A stretch of 29,214 nucleotides of DNA from an uncultured Bacilli bacterium (GTDB lineage: Bacteria; Bacillota_I; Bacilli_A; RF39; UBA660): NCBI GenBank assembly GCA_934095965.1, contig CAKOKR010000019.1, forward strand, positions 1 through 29,214, read 5' to 3'. Position numbers and translations under genes: made by a program. Each line of letters starts with the position of its first letter. Position 1 is the first letter of the stretch. Under the pieces are notes generated by a model. The model saw only the letters and a list, made by a program, of their open reading frames with translations, did not search any database and was not told the origin of the DNA. Positions 7,338-15,302 of this stretch are shown piece by piece.

Positions 7338-9627
7338 CTTTATCCTCCAACACTACTTCATCATCTTTTTTCATAAAACATATATCTTTAAAATTGCAAT
7401 ACTCACATGAAATATTTTTCTTTTTATAAACTTTCGGATTAATACTAAATTCTCCATTTTCAATACTTTTAATTGTATTATTTATTAATATATCTATTTT
7501 ATTTACTAAATCATCCATTTCATCATTCGATAAAACATTACTTGATGCATAAAAACTTCCATCACTTTTAAATCTTAAATTTTTAATCATTTTACCATCT
7601 TTATAATTATGATCTAAAACCTCAATTATATCAACATCACTATTTGTAAAACCAGATAATCTAATATTTTCTTCTTTTTGTACTTCTATACTTTTCTTTA
7701 AATCTTTATTTAACACATTATTAAGTACTTTTTCAATATAAAAACCTGCTATATAAGCATCTTTATACTTTTCATTATTTTTTAATAAATATAAATATAT
7801 TGGTAATTGTAAATTAATACCATACTTAAGTAAATCTAATTTAACACTTTTTTCACCAGTCTTATAATCTACTACTGCTATAGTTAATTTATTATTCTTA
7901 TAACCATACATTAACTTATCTATAAAACCTTTAAATATTACATCTATACCATCTATTACTTTTTCTACACACAAAGATACTTCAAATTCATAATTTTTTA
8001 ACCCACTAGACTCTTGCATTCTTTTTAAGTATGCAAGAACAAACTCTAACTCATTTTTTAAAATGTCCAAATAAAACAACTCTTTATCTTTAAAAACAAA
8101 GTCACTTTCACTTACATACTCTTCTATATACTTACCAACATCTATATTACTTGTAAGTCCATGTTGTAAAACATAATGTGTTATATTACCAAGTATTGTT
8201 TTAAAACTTTCTTCATATATATTTAAATTTAATATATTACTTAAATAATATTTAAAACTACATAAAGAATAATTTTCAAGTGTTGTATATGATAATGTTA
8301 ATCCATCTTTTAATCTTTCTTTTAATTTAACATTATCTATATAACTAAACTTATTATTATATTCTCTATATTTAATATTTAAATTATTTTGATATAGTTT
8401 TAAATACTTTCCTTCCATGTTAAACTTATATAAATTATCTAAATCTTTCGCATATAACAAACTAGTATAATTCTTGCTATATGAGATTTTCTCATCTATA
8501 TTTATAGTCTCGGGAATTACCCCGATGTCCTCAATTAAATTAGATGGATACAATACTTTATCATTAAATAAAGAATATGTTATAGTTAAATTCTTTATAT
8601 TCTTAATACCATTAAGTATTACACTTCTCTCATATCTTTGTTTATCTAAACTTGTATCTATACCAAGTTCCTCTTTTAAATCATCACTCAAATACTCATC
8701 ATCTCTGTAAATTCTCGGATAAACATTTTGATTAAAACCAAGTAAATAAACATAATCTAGATCACTAAAAGAATCACTAATACTTGCTATTGTTACACCA
8801 TGAGTATAAGTAACACTTTTAACATATGTATTTTTTAAATCCCTTATAATAAACTCTTTTCTAATAAATTTATCTTCCACTAAACTAGATTTATTTATTA
8901 CATCTACTAAATCATTTACATTCTTATATCTCTTAGATAAATATTCTATAATACTATCTATATTATTATCATCATACATATCTAGAAACTCTTTACTAAT
9001 ACTTAAACTATACATAGAACTACTACTATTTAAATTAATTGGTATTTTAAACATATCAAAATAAAACTTAATTTTATTTTGATATTCACTATTAACAATT
9101 AATTTAATATTATCTACACTTACCCCACTATTAATAGTCTCTAGTATTTTTCTAGTAACAAATTCAATCTCTGTATCTATATCTTTAGCTTCGTATATAA
9201 CAGGTACATAATTATTATAGTTATTAATTATTTCATAATCTAATCCATTTAATACCTTTTTATCTTCTTTAGTAAGTTCATAATTATATATAATTATTTT
9301 TTTACTAACTATATATTCTTTGAAAGCATCATTAATAATAAGTAACTTATTATTAATAAGTTCATTCTTTAAGTTATTTAAAAATATTATCTTTTCATTA
9401 TCAACATCATCTAAAAAATACATATTATCCATATATATTTTAGCTATATTTAAATTAATATGATACTTACTAACTATGTATTCTAAAGCCTCATCGTTAT
9501 AATCAAAACACATATTCTTTTTAAATTCATTCATAGTATAAAATTTATATTTATTAAACCTTTTTTCTTTTAAAAATTTCTTTAATAAATTCATTTTATT
9601 ATTATTACTTGTTATAACTATTTCCAT
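7303..9627 (-). CDS. addB: AddB/RexB-like nuclease subunit, short form
   Basis: The gene lies directly upstream of addA and overlaps it, the usual addBA order. The 774-residue product is shorter than Bacillus AddB (about 1160 aa). The N-terminus (MEIVITSNNNKMNLLKKF) has no Walker A motif, so it cannot bind ATP in the usual way. The C-terminal nuclease is intact: GFIDK near 567 and VVDYKTG near 585. The four cysteines that bind the iron-sulfur cluster in AddB can be assigned as C456 (YSLCSFKYYL), C741, C744 and C750 (CEYCNFKDIC). It should act as the second nuclease and the scaffold of the complex. The start has GAGG 7 nt upstream. Confidence 0.85.
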   Translation of the reverse strand: MEIVITSNNNKMNLLKKFLKEKRFNKYKFYTMNEFKKNMCFDYNDEALEYIVSKYHINLNIAKIYMDNMYFLDDVDNEKIIFLNNLKNELINNKLLIINDAFKEYIVSKKIIIYNYELTKEDKKVLNGLDYEIINNYNNYVPVIYEAKDIDTEIEFVTRKILETINSGVSVDNIKLIVNSEYQNKIKFYFDMFKIPINLNSSSSMYSLSISKEFLDMYDDNNIDSIIEYLSKRYKNVNDLVDVINKSSLVEDKFIRKEFIIRDLKNTYVKSVTYTHGVTIASISDSFSDLDYVYLLGFNQNVYPRIYRDDEYLSDDLKEELGIDTSLDKQRYERSVILNGIKNIKNLTITYSLFNDKVLYPSNLIEDIGVIPETINIDEKISYSKNYTSLLYAKDLDNLYKFNMEGKYLKLYQNNLNIKYREYNNKFSYIDNVKLKERLKDGLTLSYTTLENYSLCSFKYYLSNILNLNIYEESFKTILGNITHYVLQHGLTSNIDVGKYIEEYVSESDFVFKDKELFYLDILKNELEFVLAYLKRMQESSGLKNYEFEVSLCVEKVIDGIDVIFKGFIDKLMYGYKNNKLTIAVVDYKTGEKSVKLDLLKYGINLQLPIYLYLLKNNEKYKDAYIAGFYIEKVLNNVLNKDLKKSIEVQKEENIRLSGFTNSDVDIIEVLDHNYKDGKMIKNLRFKSDGSFYASSNVLSNDEMDDLVNKIDILINNTIKSIENGEFSINPKVYKKKNISCEYCNFKDICFMKKDDEVVLEDKDEVDDGTTVSN

Positions 9628-9648
9628 CTTTATACCTCAACTAAAATA

Positions 9649-9657
9649 ATTATACCA
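9649..9657 (-). promoter_or_regulatory. Extended -10 promoter of the addBA operon
   Basis: TGGTATAAT on the minus strand gives an extended -10 with TATAAT at 9649-9654. No good -35 is visible, which extended -10 promoters tolerate. The distance to the addB ATG is 21 nt. Confidence 0.5.
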
Positions 9658-9661
9658 CAAC

Positions 9662-9695
9662 AAAATAAAAACTACCAACTCATTTGTCAGTAGTT
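9662..9695 (-). terminator. Terminator downstream of the secreted-protein gene
   Basis: On the minus strand AACTAC (9690-9695) pairs with GTAGTT (9670-9675), followed by TTTTTATTTTG. It separates the 433-residue protein gene from the addBA promoter. Confidence 0.55.
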
Positions 9696-9729
9696 ATATT
9701 TCATACAAGACATAGTTAATAAAATAGAT

Positions 9730-11031
9730 TCATAATTTTATGCGGATTGGATTTACAACTGTGCCTTCACCCGATACAAATTTTACGGAAGATGAAAGAT
9801 TAAAAGTTGGGCGCAAAGCATAATCAGTAATACTCGTTACAAGCATATTACCAAAAATAACCACATAAAATGCTTGTCCTGAATCATCGGAACTACTCGA
9901 AATTGTCCATTCGGCTAAACCTGTATATAACCAATTAGCATTTCTAGCTTTACCATAATCTTCTCCAATCCACCACTTCTGATCCTCACTTGGTTGTCCA
10001 TTTGAATCTAATCCTGGTAATGTCCAATAGTCTGGAGATGCTCCATAATAATATTCACTTACGTACATTAATCCTATTTTTGCATTTACTGTTGTTGTAT
10101 TTTTATTTGCACCGACTTCATAATCATATGCAGTTTTTGCATTTGTATGTGCTCCTTCATTACTAGACATTCCACCTACATACCATGTTGTATCTGTTAT
10201 CATATTTTTCCATTTTATATTTTTGTTATCTAAATATGTTAAGAAATTTTTATTTAAATTTATTGTATTAGTTGTACTTGTACTCCATGTATTATCTCCA
10301 GTTTTATTCCATCTGTACGTTCCTATCTTTGTTAAATCTCCATTTTCTACATAATATGAAGATAAGTTATTATATCTTCCTTTATATGTATTTACATATC
10401 CTTCATCTGTTCCAAGCATTGTAGTTGTTGCTCCATATGCATGAATTAATTTTACTTTACCATCTATTAGACCTATTATTCTATATAGATCCTCACTTGG
10501 ACAAGTTGTATCATCTGAACCAAAGCATACATAATTATTTGGATTAGCCCCAGCATATCTGTAAGAATTATCACCTGCTCCATTTGTTAAACTACTATTA
10601 TGAATATACATATTAGAAATAATATAACCTTGATTACCAAAAGTTGTAATACAAGATGATAATGTTTGACCACTAGTACAATAATCAGCAACAGAAGGAG
10701 GTGAATACACATCAAAATAAACATAACATTTATCTATATTGTTTCCTTCAAATAATACTTTTTTATTTGTATCATCCCAAGAAAGCACACTTCCATTTTC
10801 ATACTTAGATAATTCACTATTAAATACATAACCATCAGTTGGCCAACTATTTTGTGTAGTCATCACATAGTTTCCACTTCCATCGCTACTTTCTAGCATT
10901 ATACTTAACATATTTTGTGATTTTATATTATTAATTGATGTATCATCAATACTACTATCATTATAAAAATTATAAGTTAATAAACATAAACTAAATAATA
11001 AAATTATTGTTAACATAAAAAACTTTTTCAT
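9730..11031 (-). CDS. Secreted 433-aa surface protein, possible C-type-lectin-like C-terminal domain
   Basis: The N-terminus (MKKFFMLTIILLFSLCLLTYN) is a signal peptide or signal anchor. The rest is rich in Asn, Ser, Thr, Tyr and Gly, with paired cysteines (for example DYC...SSC) that suggest extracytoplasmic disulfides. The central part (LYRIIGLIDGKVKLI) and the tail (ALRPTFNLSSSVKFVSGEGTVVNP) resemble a large group of exported proteins of gut Firmicutes with a DUF6273/formylglycine-enzyme-like fold. I recall this pattern but cannot verify it here. No enzymatic motif is evident; a role in binding or surface display is inference. The ATG has TAGAGG 8 nt upstream. The stop is TGA, followed by a hairpin terminator. 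The last ~250 bases look more GC-rich than the rest and use codons such as CGC. Confidence 0.7.
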   Translation of the reverse strand: MKKFFMLTIILLFSLCLLTYNFYNDSSIDDTSINNIKSQNMLSIMLESSDGSGNYVMTTQNSWPTDGYVFNSELSKYENGSVLSWDDTNKKVLFEGNNIDKCYVYFDVYSPPSVADYCTSGQTLSSCITTFGNQGYIISNMYIHNSSLTNGAGDNSYRYAGANPNNYVCFGSDDTTCPSEDLYRIIGLIDGKVKLIHAYGATTTMLGTDEGYVNTYKGRYNNLSSYYVENGDLTKIGTYRWNKTGDNTWSTSTTNTINLNKNFLTYLDNKNIKWKNMITDTTWYVGGMSSNEGAHTNAKTAYDYEVGANKNTTTVNAKIGLMYVSEYYYGASPDYWTLPGLDSNGQPSEDQKWWIGEDYGKARNANWLYTGLAEWTISSSSDDSGQAFYVVIFGNMLVTSITDYALRPTFNLSSSVKFVSGEGTVVNPIRIKL

Positions 11032-11039
11032 AACATTAA

Positions 11040-11094
11040 CCTCTACTCTATTAAAATTTTATCATTTTATTTATTTCTTTTCAATAGTTTTTTT
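11040..11094 (-). repeat. Copy B of the dispersed intergenic block
   Basis: It matches 46-99 with 27 of 28 identical bases in its left part and a 12-base match further right. It contains the stop region of the cadherin-like gene and the Shine-Dalgarno site (TAGAGG) of the secreted-protein gene. Confidence 0.75.
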
Positions 11095-11490
11095 AAAACA
11101 TTTTCTAGGATGAAATATTATCAAGAAAAAAATTAATATTATTACAAAACATATTGACCCTATTATATATGGTGTATTTTTATTTACTTGTTGTTCTGCC
11201 TCTAATTTAGTTTCTAAATTCGAGGTAGATATAACTTCCTTTGTTACTTCTTTATATACTTCTAAAGTATATGTATTTTGTTCCTGTTCATTTGTTACAA
11301 TAATATATACATAATTTAATCCATCATTTATATTTTCATTATTAATTACATCTACTTGAGAGTTATCCTCTACTTTATAATTAAATTGTAATTTTTCTAT
11401 ATTATTATCTACCTCTACTGTATAGGTATTAACATACTTATCAAACTTCAAACTCATAACACCATTTAATATCTCTAAATCTAAAAGCAC
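11071..11490 (-). CDS. Membrane-anchored cadherin-like beta-sandwich protein, possibly truncated
   Basis: The 139-residue product starts directly with a domain that fits the cadherin-like beta-sandwich family (PF12733 pattern): LEILNG at the start, F-D-x5-YTVEV, then GLNYVYIIVTNE and NTYTLEVYKE. A polar linker (about 85-104), a transmembrane segment (YIIGSICFVIILIFFLIIF, about 107-125) and a basic tail follow. This is the layout of the C-terminal end of a surface protein, but no signal peptide precedes the domain. Such a protein could not easily reach the outside, so it may be the 3' remnant of a larger gene. However, the GTG start has a strong Shine-Dalgarno site (GGAGGT, 6 nt spacing), set in a hairpin loop. 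It lies between hemW and the secreted-protein gene. Confidence 0.6.
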   Translation of the reverse strand: MLLDLEILNGVMSLKFDKYVNTYTVEVDNNIEKLQFNYKVEDNSQVDVINNENINDGLNYVYIIVTNEQEQNTYTLEVYKEVTKEVISTSNLETKLEAEQQVNKNTPYIIGSICFVIILIFFLIIFHPRKCFKKTIEKK

Positions 11491-11513
11491 ACTATAACCT
11501 CCAGCTATAGTGT
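11489..11513 (-). promoter_or_regulatory. Hairpin with the Shine-Dalgarno site in the loop
   Basis: ACACTATA (11506-11513 on the minus strand) pairs perfectly with TATAGTGT (11489-11496). The 9-nt loop GCTGGAGGT holds the ribosome-binding site of the cadherin-like gene, and the start GTG begins in the 3' arm. There is no T-tract, so it is not a normal hemW terminator. Confidence 0.5.
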
Positions 11514-11525
11514 ACCCAATAATTA

Positions 11526-12605
11526 TTAAATTATTTTTAAAAGTATTTCATTTGATATATAAATATATATTGGATTAATAAATAAATAATCTTTTTTTAA
11601 TATTAACTCTTTACTCTTTAAAAGAGGTTTAATATTATAAACATCCATTATATCTTTATTATATTTCTTTTTAAAATCTTTTATATTTATTCCCTCTAGT
11701 TTTCTTAAACCTAACATTATTTCATAATCCATATCATCTTTTTCACCGATAATTTCTTTTTCTTTAACATAATTACCAAGTAAATAATCTTTTAAATTAC
11801 GAGTATTGGTATATCTTATTTTATCAATATAACCTGAAGCTCCGATACCAAAACCATAATACTCTTCATTATTCCAATAAACTAAATTATGAATAGATTC
11901 ATACCCAGGTATTGCATAATTACTTATTTCATAATGATTAGCACCATCTAAAGTATTACAAATATGTTTATACATTAAATAATCTGTTTCTTCTTCAATA
12001 TATGATGCATTATTAACATAAGCCTTAGTATGTTCTTCTAAAATTAAGCTATAACAACTTAAATGATTTGGTTTAAGCTTCATAAATAGAGATAAATCTT
12101 TCTTTAAAGTTTTAAGTGACTCCCCAGGTATTGCATACATTAAATCCAAATTAATATTATTAAACCCAAGTCTTCTACATAACTTCATTTTTTCTTCTGC
12201 ATCCTTAAATTCTGCATTTCTTTCCATAAACTTTAAATTATCTTTATCAAAAGACTCTATTCCTATACTTAATCTATTTACTCCATATTGTTTTAATAAT
12301 AAAAGCAATTCTTCGCATATATCTTCTAAGTTACATTCAAAAGTAAACTCTAATAAATTATTAGTTTTAAGTAATTTAGTTATATCAAGTAACTGTTTTA
12401 TTTCTTTTAAACTAAGTACAGATGGAGTACCTCCCCCAATATAAATAGTTTTAATATCATCACCCATATATCTATCAACTACTTCATTTTTTAAAGCTTT
12501 CAAATAAACATAAGCCCATTTTTCATTATATAAAAACTTACAAAAATCACAATAAGAACAAATACTTCTACAAAATGGAATATGAATATAAACAGAACTA
12601 GCCAT
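11526..12605 (-). CDS. hemW: Radical SAM heme chaperone HemW-like
   Basis: The 359-residue product begins with YIHIPFC and the radical-SAM cluster motif C12-x3-C16-x2-C19, followed by IGGGTPS (about 57-63) and SIGIESFD. The neighbourhood after lepA is the common HemW context. HemW binds heme and delivers it to proteins, and is not a true coproporphyrinogen oxidase despite older names. An extra cysteine (C22, CDFCK) follows the cluster; most HemW proteins have Asn or another residue there, while HemN has a cysteine near this position. Its start overlaps the stop of the upstream gene (TAATG), so translation is coupled. It is the third gene of the lepA operon. Confidence 0.85.
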   Translation of the reverse strand: MASSVYIHIPFCRSICSYCDFCKFLYNEKWAYVYLKALKNEVVDRYMGDDIKTIYIGGGTPSVLSLKEIKQLLDITKLLKTNNLLEFTFECNLEDICEELLLLLKQYGVNRLSIGIESFDKDNLKFMERNAEFKDAEEKMKLCRRLGFNNINLDLMYAIPGESLKTLKKDLSLFMKLKPNHLSCYSLILEEHTKAYVNNASYIEEETDYLMYKHICNTLDGANHYEISNYAIPGYESIHNLVYWNNEEYYGFGIGASGYIDKIRYTNTRNLKDYLLGNYVKEKEIIGEKDDMDYEIMLGLRKLEGINIKDFKKKYNKDIMDVYNIKPLLKSKELILKKDYLFINPIYIYISNEILLKII

Positions 12606-13201
12606 TATCTTATACCATAACTTTTAACATTATCATATTTTAAAGAATAATAATCTGTTAAATAATTAAAATATGATACAACTTCTGGATACATATCTTC
12701 TAGTTTTCTAACTCTTTTTAAATATGTATGATAATCTATATTGTAAAGATTAGCTATTCTTTTTGCATCTAATCCATATTTAATTTGATAATTAACAATA
12801 GTTAATGTCTCTTCATCACTTAAATAATAACCAGACTTTCTTTCTTTATTTTTTAAATCCATAGCTTTATCATCTCTAATAATTGATATTAAATTCTTCA
12901 TTTCTTCTTTATCGTGTTTTCTTGCTGCATCAACTAAATTATTAAAATATTCAACATATCTACTTTTAGCTTTAGTTTGATCTACGGGACAATGATAAAA
13001 CAAATTGAGTAATGCACTATAAAACTGTCTATTTTCTTCTAACATTTCACTTGCAAATCTTTTCTTTGCTTCTTCATTCTTTTTACCAAGCATCTCACAC
13101 AATGAATCTAAATTAACTCCATAAGTTAATGCACTTTGTGCTAAAAAGCATAATCTTTTTTCTTTAGTAGGATACATTAAATATAAATATTTTACTTCCA
13201 T
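12605..13201 (-). CDS. Unknown protein with C-terminal HTH-like segment, between lepA and hemW
   Basis: I do not recognise this 198-residue protein. It is soluble, mostly helical and rich in Lys, Glu and Tyr. A segment near residues 130-170 (NYQIKYGLDAKRIANLYNIDYHTYLKRVRKLE) has the spacing of a helix-turn-helix, with IANLYNID as the turn and YLKRVRKL as a recognition-type helix. A DNA-binding role is possible but unproven. The gene starts 2 nt after lepA and overlaps hemW by 1 nt, so it is made together with these proteins. Confidence 0.7.
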   Translation of the reverse strand: MEVKYLYLMYPTKEKRLCFLAQSALTYGVNLDSLCEMLGKKNEEAKKRFASEMLEENRQFYSALLNLFYHCPVDQTKAKSRYVEYFNNLVDAARKHDKEEMKNLISIIRDDKAMDLKNKERKSGYYLSDEETLTIVNYQIKYGLDAKRIANLYNIDYHTYLKRVRKLEDMYPEVVSYFNYLTDYYSLKYDNVKSYGIR

Positions 13202-13203
13202 TA

Positions 13204-14994
13204 TTAATCACCTAGAACCGCTAAAAATGCTTCTTGTGGTACTTCAACAGCGCCAACCATTTTCATACGTTTCTTTCCTTCCTTTTGTTTTTCTAATAAT
13301 TTTCTTTTTCTTGAAACATCTCCACCATAACACTTAGCTAAGACATTTTTTCTCATCGCCGATATATTTTCTCTAGCAATTACTTTTGAACCAATACTTG
13401 CTTGAATAGGTATTTGAAACATCTGTCTTGGAATAAGTTTTTGTAACTTACTAACTATTGCTCTACCTTTATTATAAGCAAAATCTTTATGAACTATAAT
13501 ACTTAAAGCATCAACAACTTCTCCATTTAATAAAATATCCATTTTTACTAAATCACTTTCTTTATAGCCACATAATTCATAATCAAATGATGCATAACCT
13601 TTTGTTGAACTTTTTAATCTATCATAAAAATCATATACTATTTCTGACAAAGGTATTTCATAATGAACATCAACTCTAGTTGCATCAATATAATCAACAC
13701 TTTTATAAATACCTCGTTTATCTTGACATAATTCCATTATAGACCCGATATATTCACTCGGTGCTATAATATTTGTATATATATAAGGTTCTTTAATAGA
13801 TACTATCTTTGTTTTATCAGGCATCTTAGATGGAGCATCCACTAAAACCATACTTCCATCAGATAAATAAACTTCATAAACAACACTCGGACTTGTTGCA
13901 ATAATACCTATATTAAATTCTCTTTCAATTCTAGTTATTATTACATCCATATGAAGAAGCCCTAAAAAACCAATTCTAAATCCAAAACCTAATGCTGCAC
14001 TAACTTCTGGTTCAAACTTTAATGCTGCATCATTAAGTTTTAATTTAATCAAAGCTTCTTTTAATTCTTCATACTTACTAGATTCAGTTGGAAATATACC
14101 AGAGAATACCATAGGTTTCATTTCTTTATAACCTTTAATAGGTTCATTAATATAATTTTCTTTTGTTGTAATAGTGTCCCCTACAGATACACTTGATATA
14201 TCTTTAATAGATGCTGCAATAAATCCAACTTCACCACTCTTAAGTTCCATTAATTTTTCTTCTCTCGGAGTATGTCTTCCAAGTTCAACAACTAAAAATG
14301 ATGAATTTGATGCAAGTAAATTAATTGTATCTCCCACTTTTATTTTACCATCAACAACTTTAACAAGTAAAACAACACCTTTATATGAATCAAAATATGA
14401 ATCAAATATTAAAGCTCTAGTTGGTTTATCTAAATTAATAACTGGTGCAGGAATTCTTTCAATTACTGCTTCGATAATATCTTTTACACCTTCTCCAGTT
14501 TTACCACTTGCCAAAATTATTTCATCTTCCCTAAAACCTAAAACATCCATAAGTTCTTTTTTAACCCTAGGTATATCAGCATTAGGTAAATCAATCTTAT
14601 TAATAACAGGAATAATTTTCAAATCTTGTTCCATTGCCAAATACAGATTAGCAAGAGTTTGTGCCTCAATTCCTTGAGCAGCATCTACAACTAAAACAGC
14701 ACCTTCACATGCAGCCAAACTTCTAGATACTTCATATGAAAAATCAACATGACCTGGTGTATCAATTAAATTAATGATATAATCTTCACCTTTATAATGA
14801 TAATTAAGTTTAACAGCATTAAGTTTAATAGTTATACCTCGCTCTCTTTCAAGATCCATATTATCAAGAATTTGATCCTTCATTTCCCTTTTACTAAGAG
14901 CTCCAGTTAACTCCAAAATTCTATCTGCCAAAGTACTTTTACCATGATCAATGTGAGCTATAATTGAAAAATTTCTAATCTTCTCTTTTTGCAT
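13204..14994 (-). CDS. lepA: Elongation factor 4
   Basis: LepA/EF4 is a ribosome-bound GTPase that acts on initiation or stalled and back-translocated ribosomes. The 596-residue product has AHIDHGKST (G1, 13-21), DTPGHVDF (G3), NKIDLP (G4), EF-G-like domains II, III and V, and the EF4-specific basic C-terminal end (GGDVSRKRKLLEKQKEGKKRMK). A start at 14994 (MQKEKIRNF) is chosen because GAGGTGAT lies 7 nt upstream and the length then fits the family. The frame is open for a further ~43 codons upstream but these are not family sequence. It heads the lepA-unknown-hemW operon. Confidence 0.95.
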   Translation of the reverse strand: MQKEKIRNFSIIAHIDHGKSTLADRILELTGALSKREMKDQILDNMDLERERGITIKLNAVKLNYHYKGEDYIINLIDTPGHVDFSYEVSRSLAACEGAVLVVDAAQGIEAQTLANLYLAMEQDLKIIPVINKIDLPNADIPRVKKELMDVLGFREDEIILASGKTGEGVKDIIEAVIERIPAPVINLDKPTRALIFDSYFDSYKGVVLLVKVVDGKIKVGDTINLLASNSSFLVVELGRHTPREEKLMELKSGEVGFIAASIKDISSVSVGDTITTKENYINEPIKGYKEMKPMVFSGIFPTESSKYEELKEALIKLKLNDAALKFEPEVSAALGFGFRIGFLGLLHMDVIITRIEREFNIGIIATSPSVVYEVYLSDGSMVLVDAPSKMPDKTKIVSIKEPYIYTNIIAPSEYIGSIMELCQDKRGIYKSVDYIDATRVDVHYEIPLSEIVYDFYDRLKSSTKGYASFDYELCGYKESDLVKMDILLNGEVVDALSIIVHKDFAYNKGRAIVSKLQKLIPRQMFQIPIQASIGSKVIARENISAMRKNVLAKCYGGDVSRKRKLLEKQKEGKKRMKMVGAVEVPQEAFLAVLGD

Positions 14995-15013
14995 ATTTCG
15001 CATCACCTCTATA

Positions 15014-15042
15014 ATTGTACCAAAAAATTTATAAAAAGTCAT
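15014..15042 (-). promoter_or_regulatory. Promoter of the lepA operon
   Basis: On the minus strand there is ATGACT (15037-15042), a 17-nt spacer ending in TGG, and TACAAT (15014-15019). The -10 box lies 19 nt from the lepA start, so the mRNA should begin at the Shine-Dalgarno site. Confidence 0.6.
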
Positions 15043-15247
15043 TAAAAAAGTGGGTTTTACCAACCTATATTCTACCAAAATCAAATAAAGAAAAGTATCA
15101 TAATCTAAAAAACTATACAACAATAAATATAAGTCAAGTAAAAAAACAATAAATTTTCAAAAAAATAAAAATTTATACTTTCCCAGAATTGCAGGGAAAA
15201 ACAAGTAAATATCCCGATTTATGTCGAAATTTGGCGTACGATTTTTC
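15043..15247. other. Non-coding gap between the lepA and Rpn-like promoters
   Basis: No gene is visible. The only clear structure is an inverted repeat TTTCCC (15179-15184) and GGGAAA (15194-15199) with a 9-nt loop and no T-tract on either strand. It could be an operator or chance. Confidence 0.4.
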
Positions 15248-15276
15248 TTGATTTTTGGGGTTATAGACTTTAGAAT
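15248..15276 (+). promoter_or_regulatory. Promoter of the Rpn-like gene
   Basis: TTGATT (15248-15253), a 17-nt spacer (15254-15270) and TAGAAT (15271-15276) form a good sigma-A promoter about 12 nt ahead of the Shine-Dalgarno site. Confidence 0.6.
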
Positions 15277-15302
15277 AATTCCTCGTGAAGGAGATGATCT
15301 AT

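Noticed and set aside
9730..9732. TGA read as tryptophan (mycoplasma code)
   Set aside because: TGG is used for Trp throughout, and this TGA falls exactly after the usual family ending and before a terminator.
9730..11031. Diversity-generating retroelement target
   Set aside because: The possible lectin-like fold invites this idea, but no reverse transcriptase or template repeat is visible in the window.
14174..14677. 167-codon open frame on the plus strand
   Set aside because: It lies antisense inside lepA and has Ser/Leu/Ile-rich shadow composition with no ribosome-binding site.
14995..15123. N-terminal extension of LepA
   Set aside because: The open frame continues upstream, but it covers the promoter and ribosome-binding site and is not EF4 sequence.
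15211..15218. ATCCCGAT shared with the antitoxin RNA
   Set aside because: An eight-base match on its own, without the stem or loop sequence, is most likely chance.
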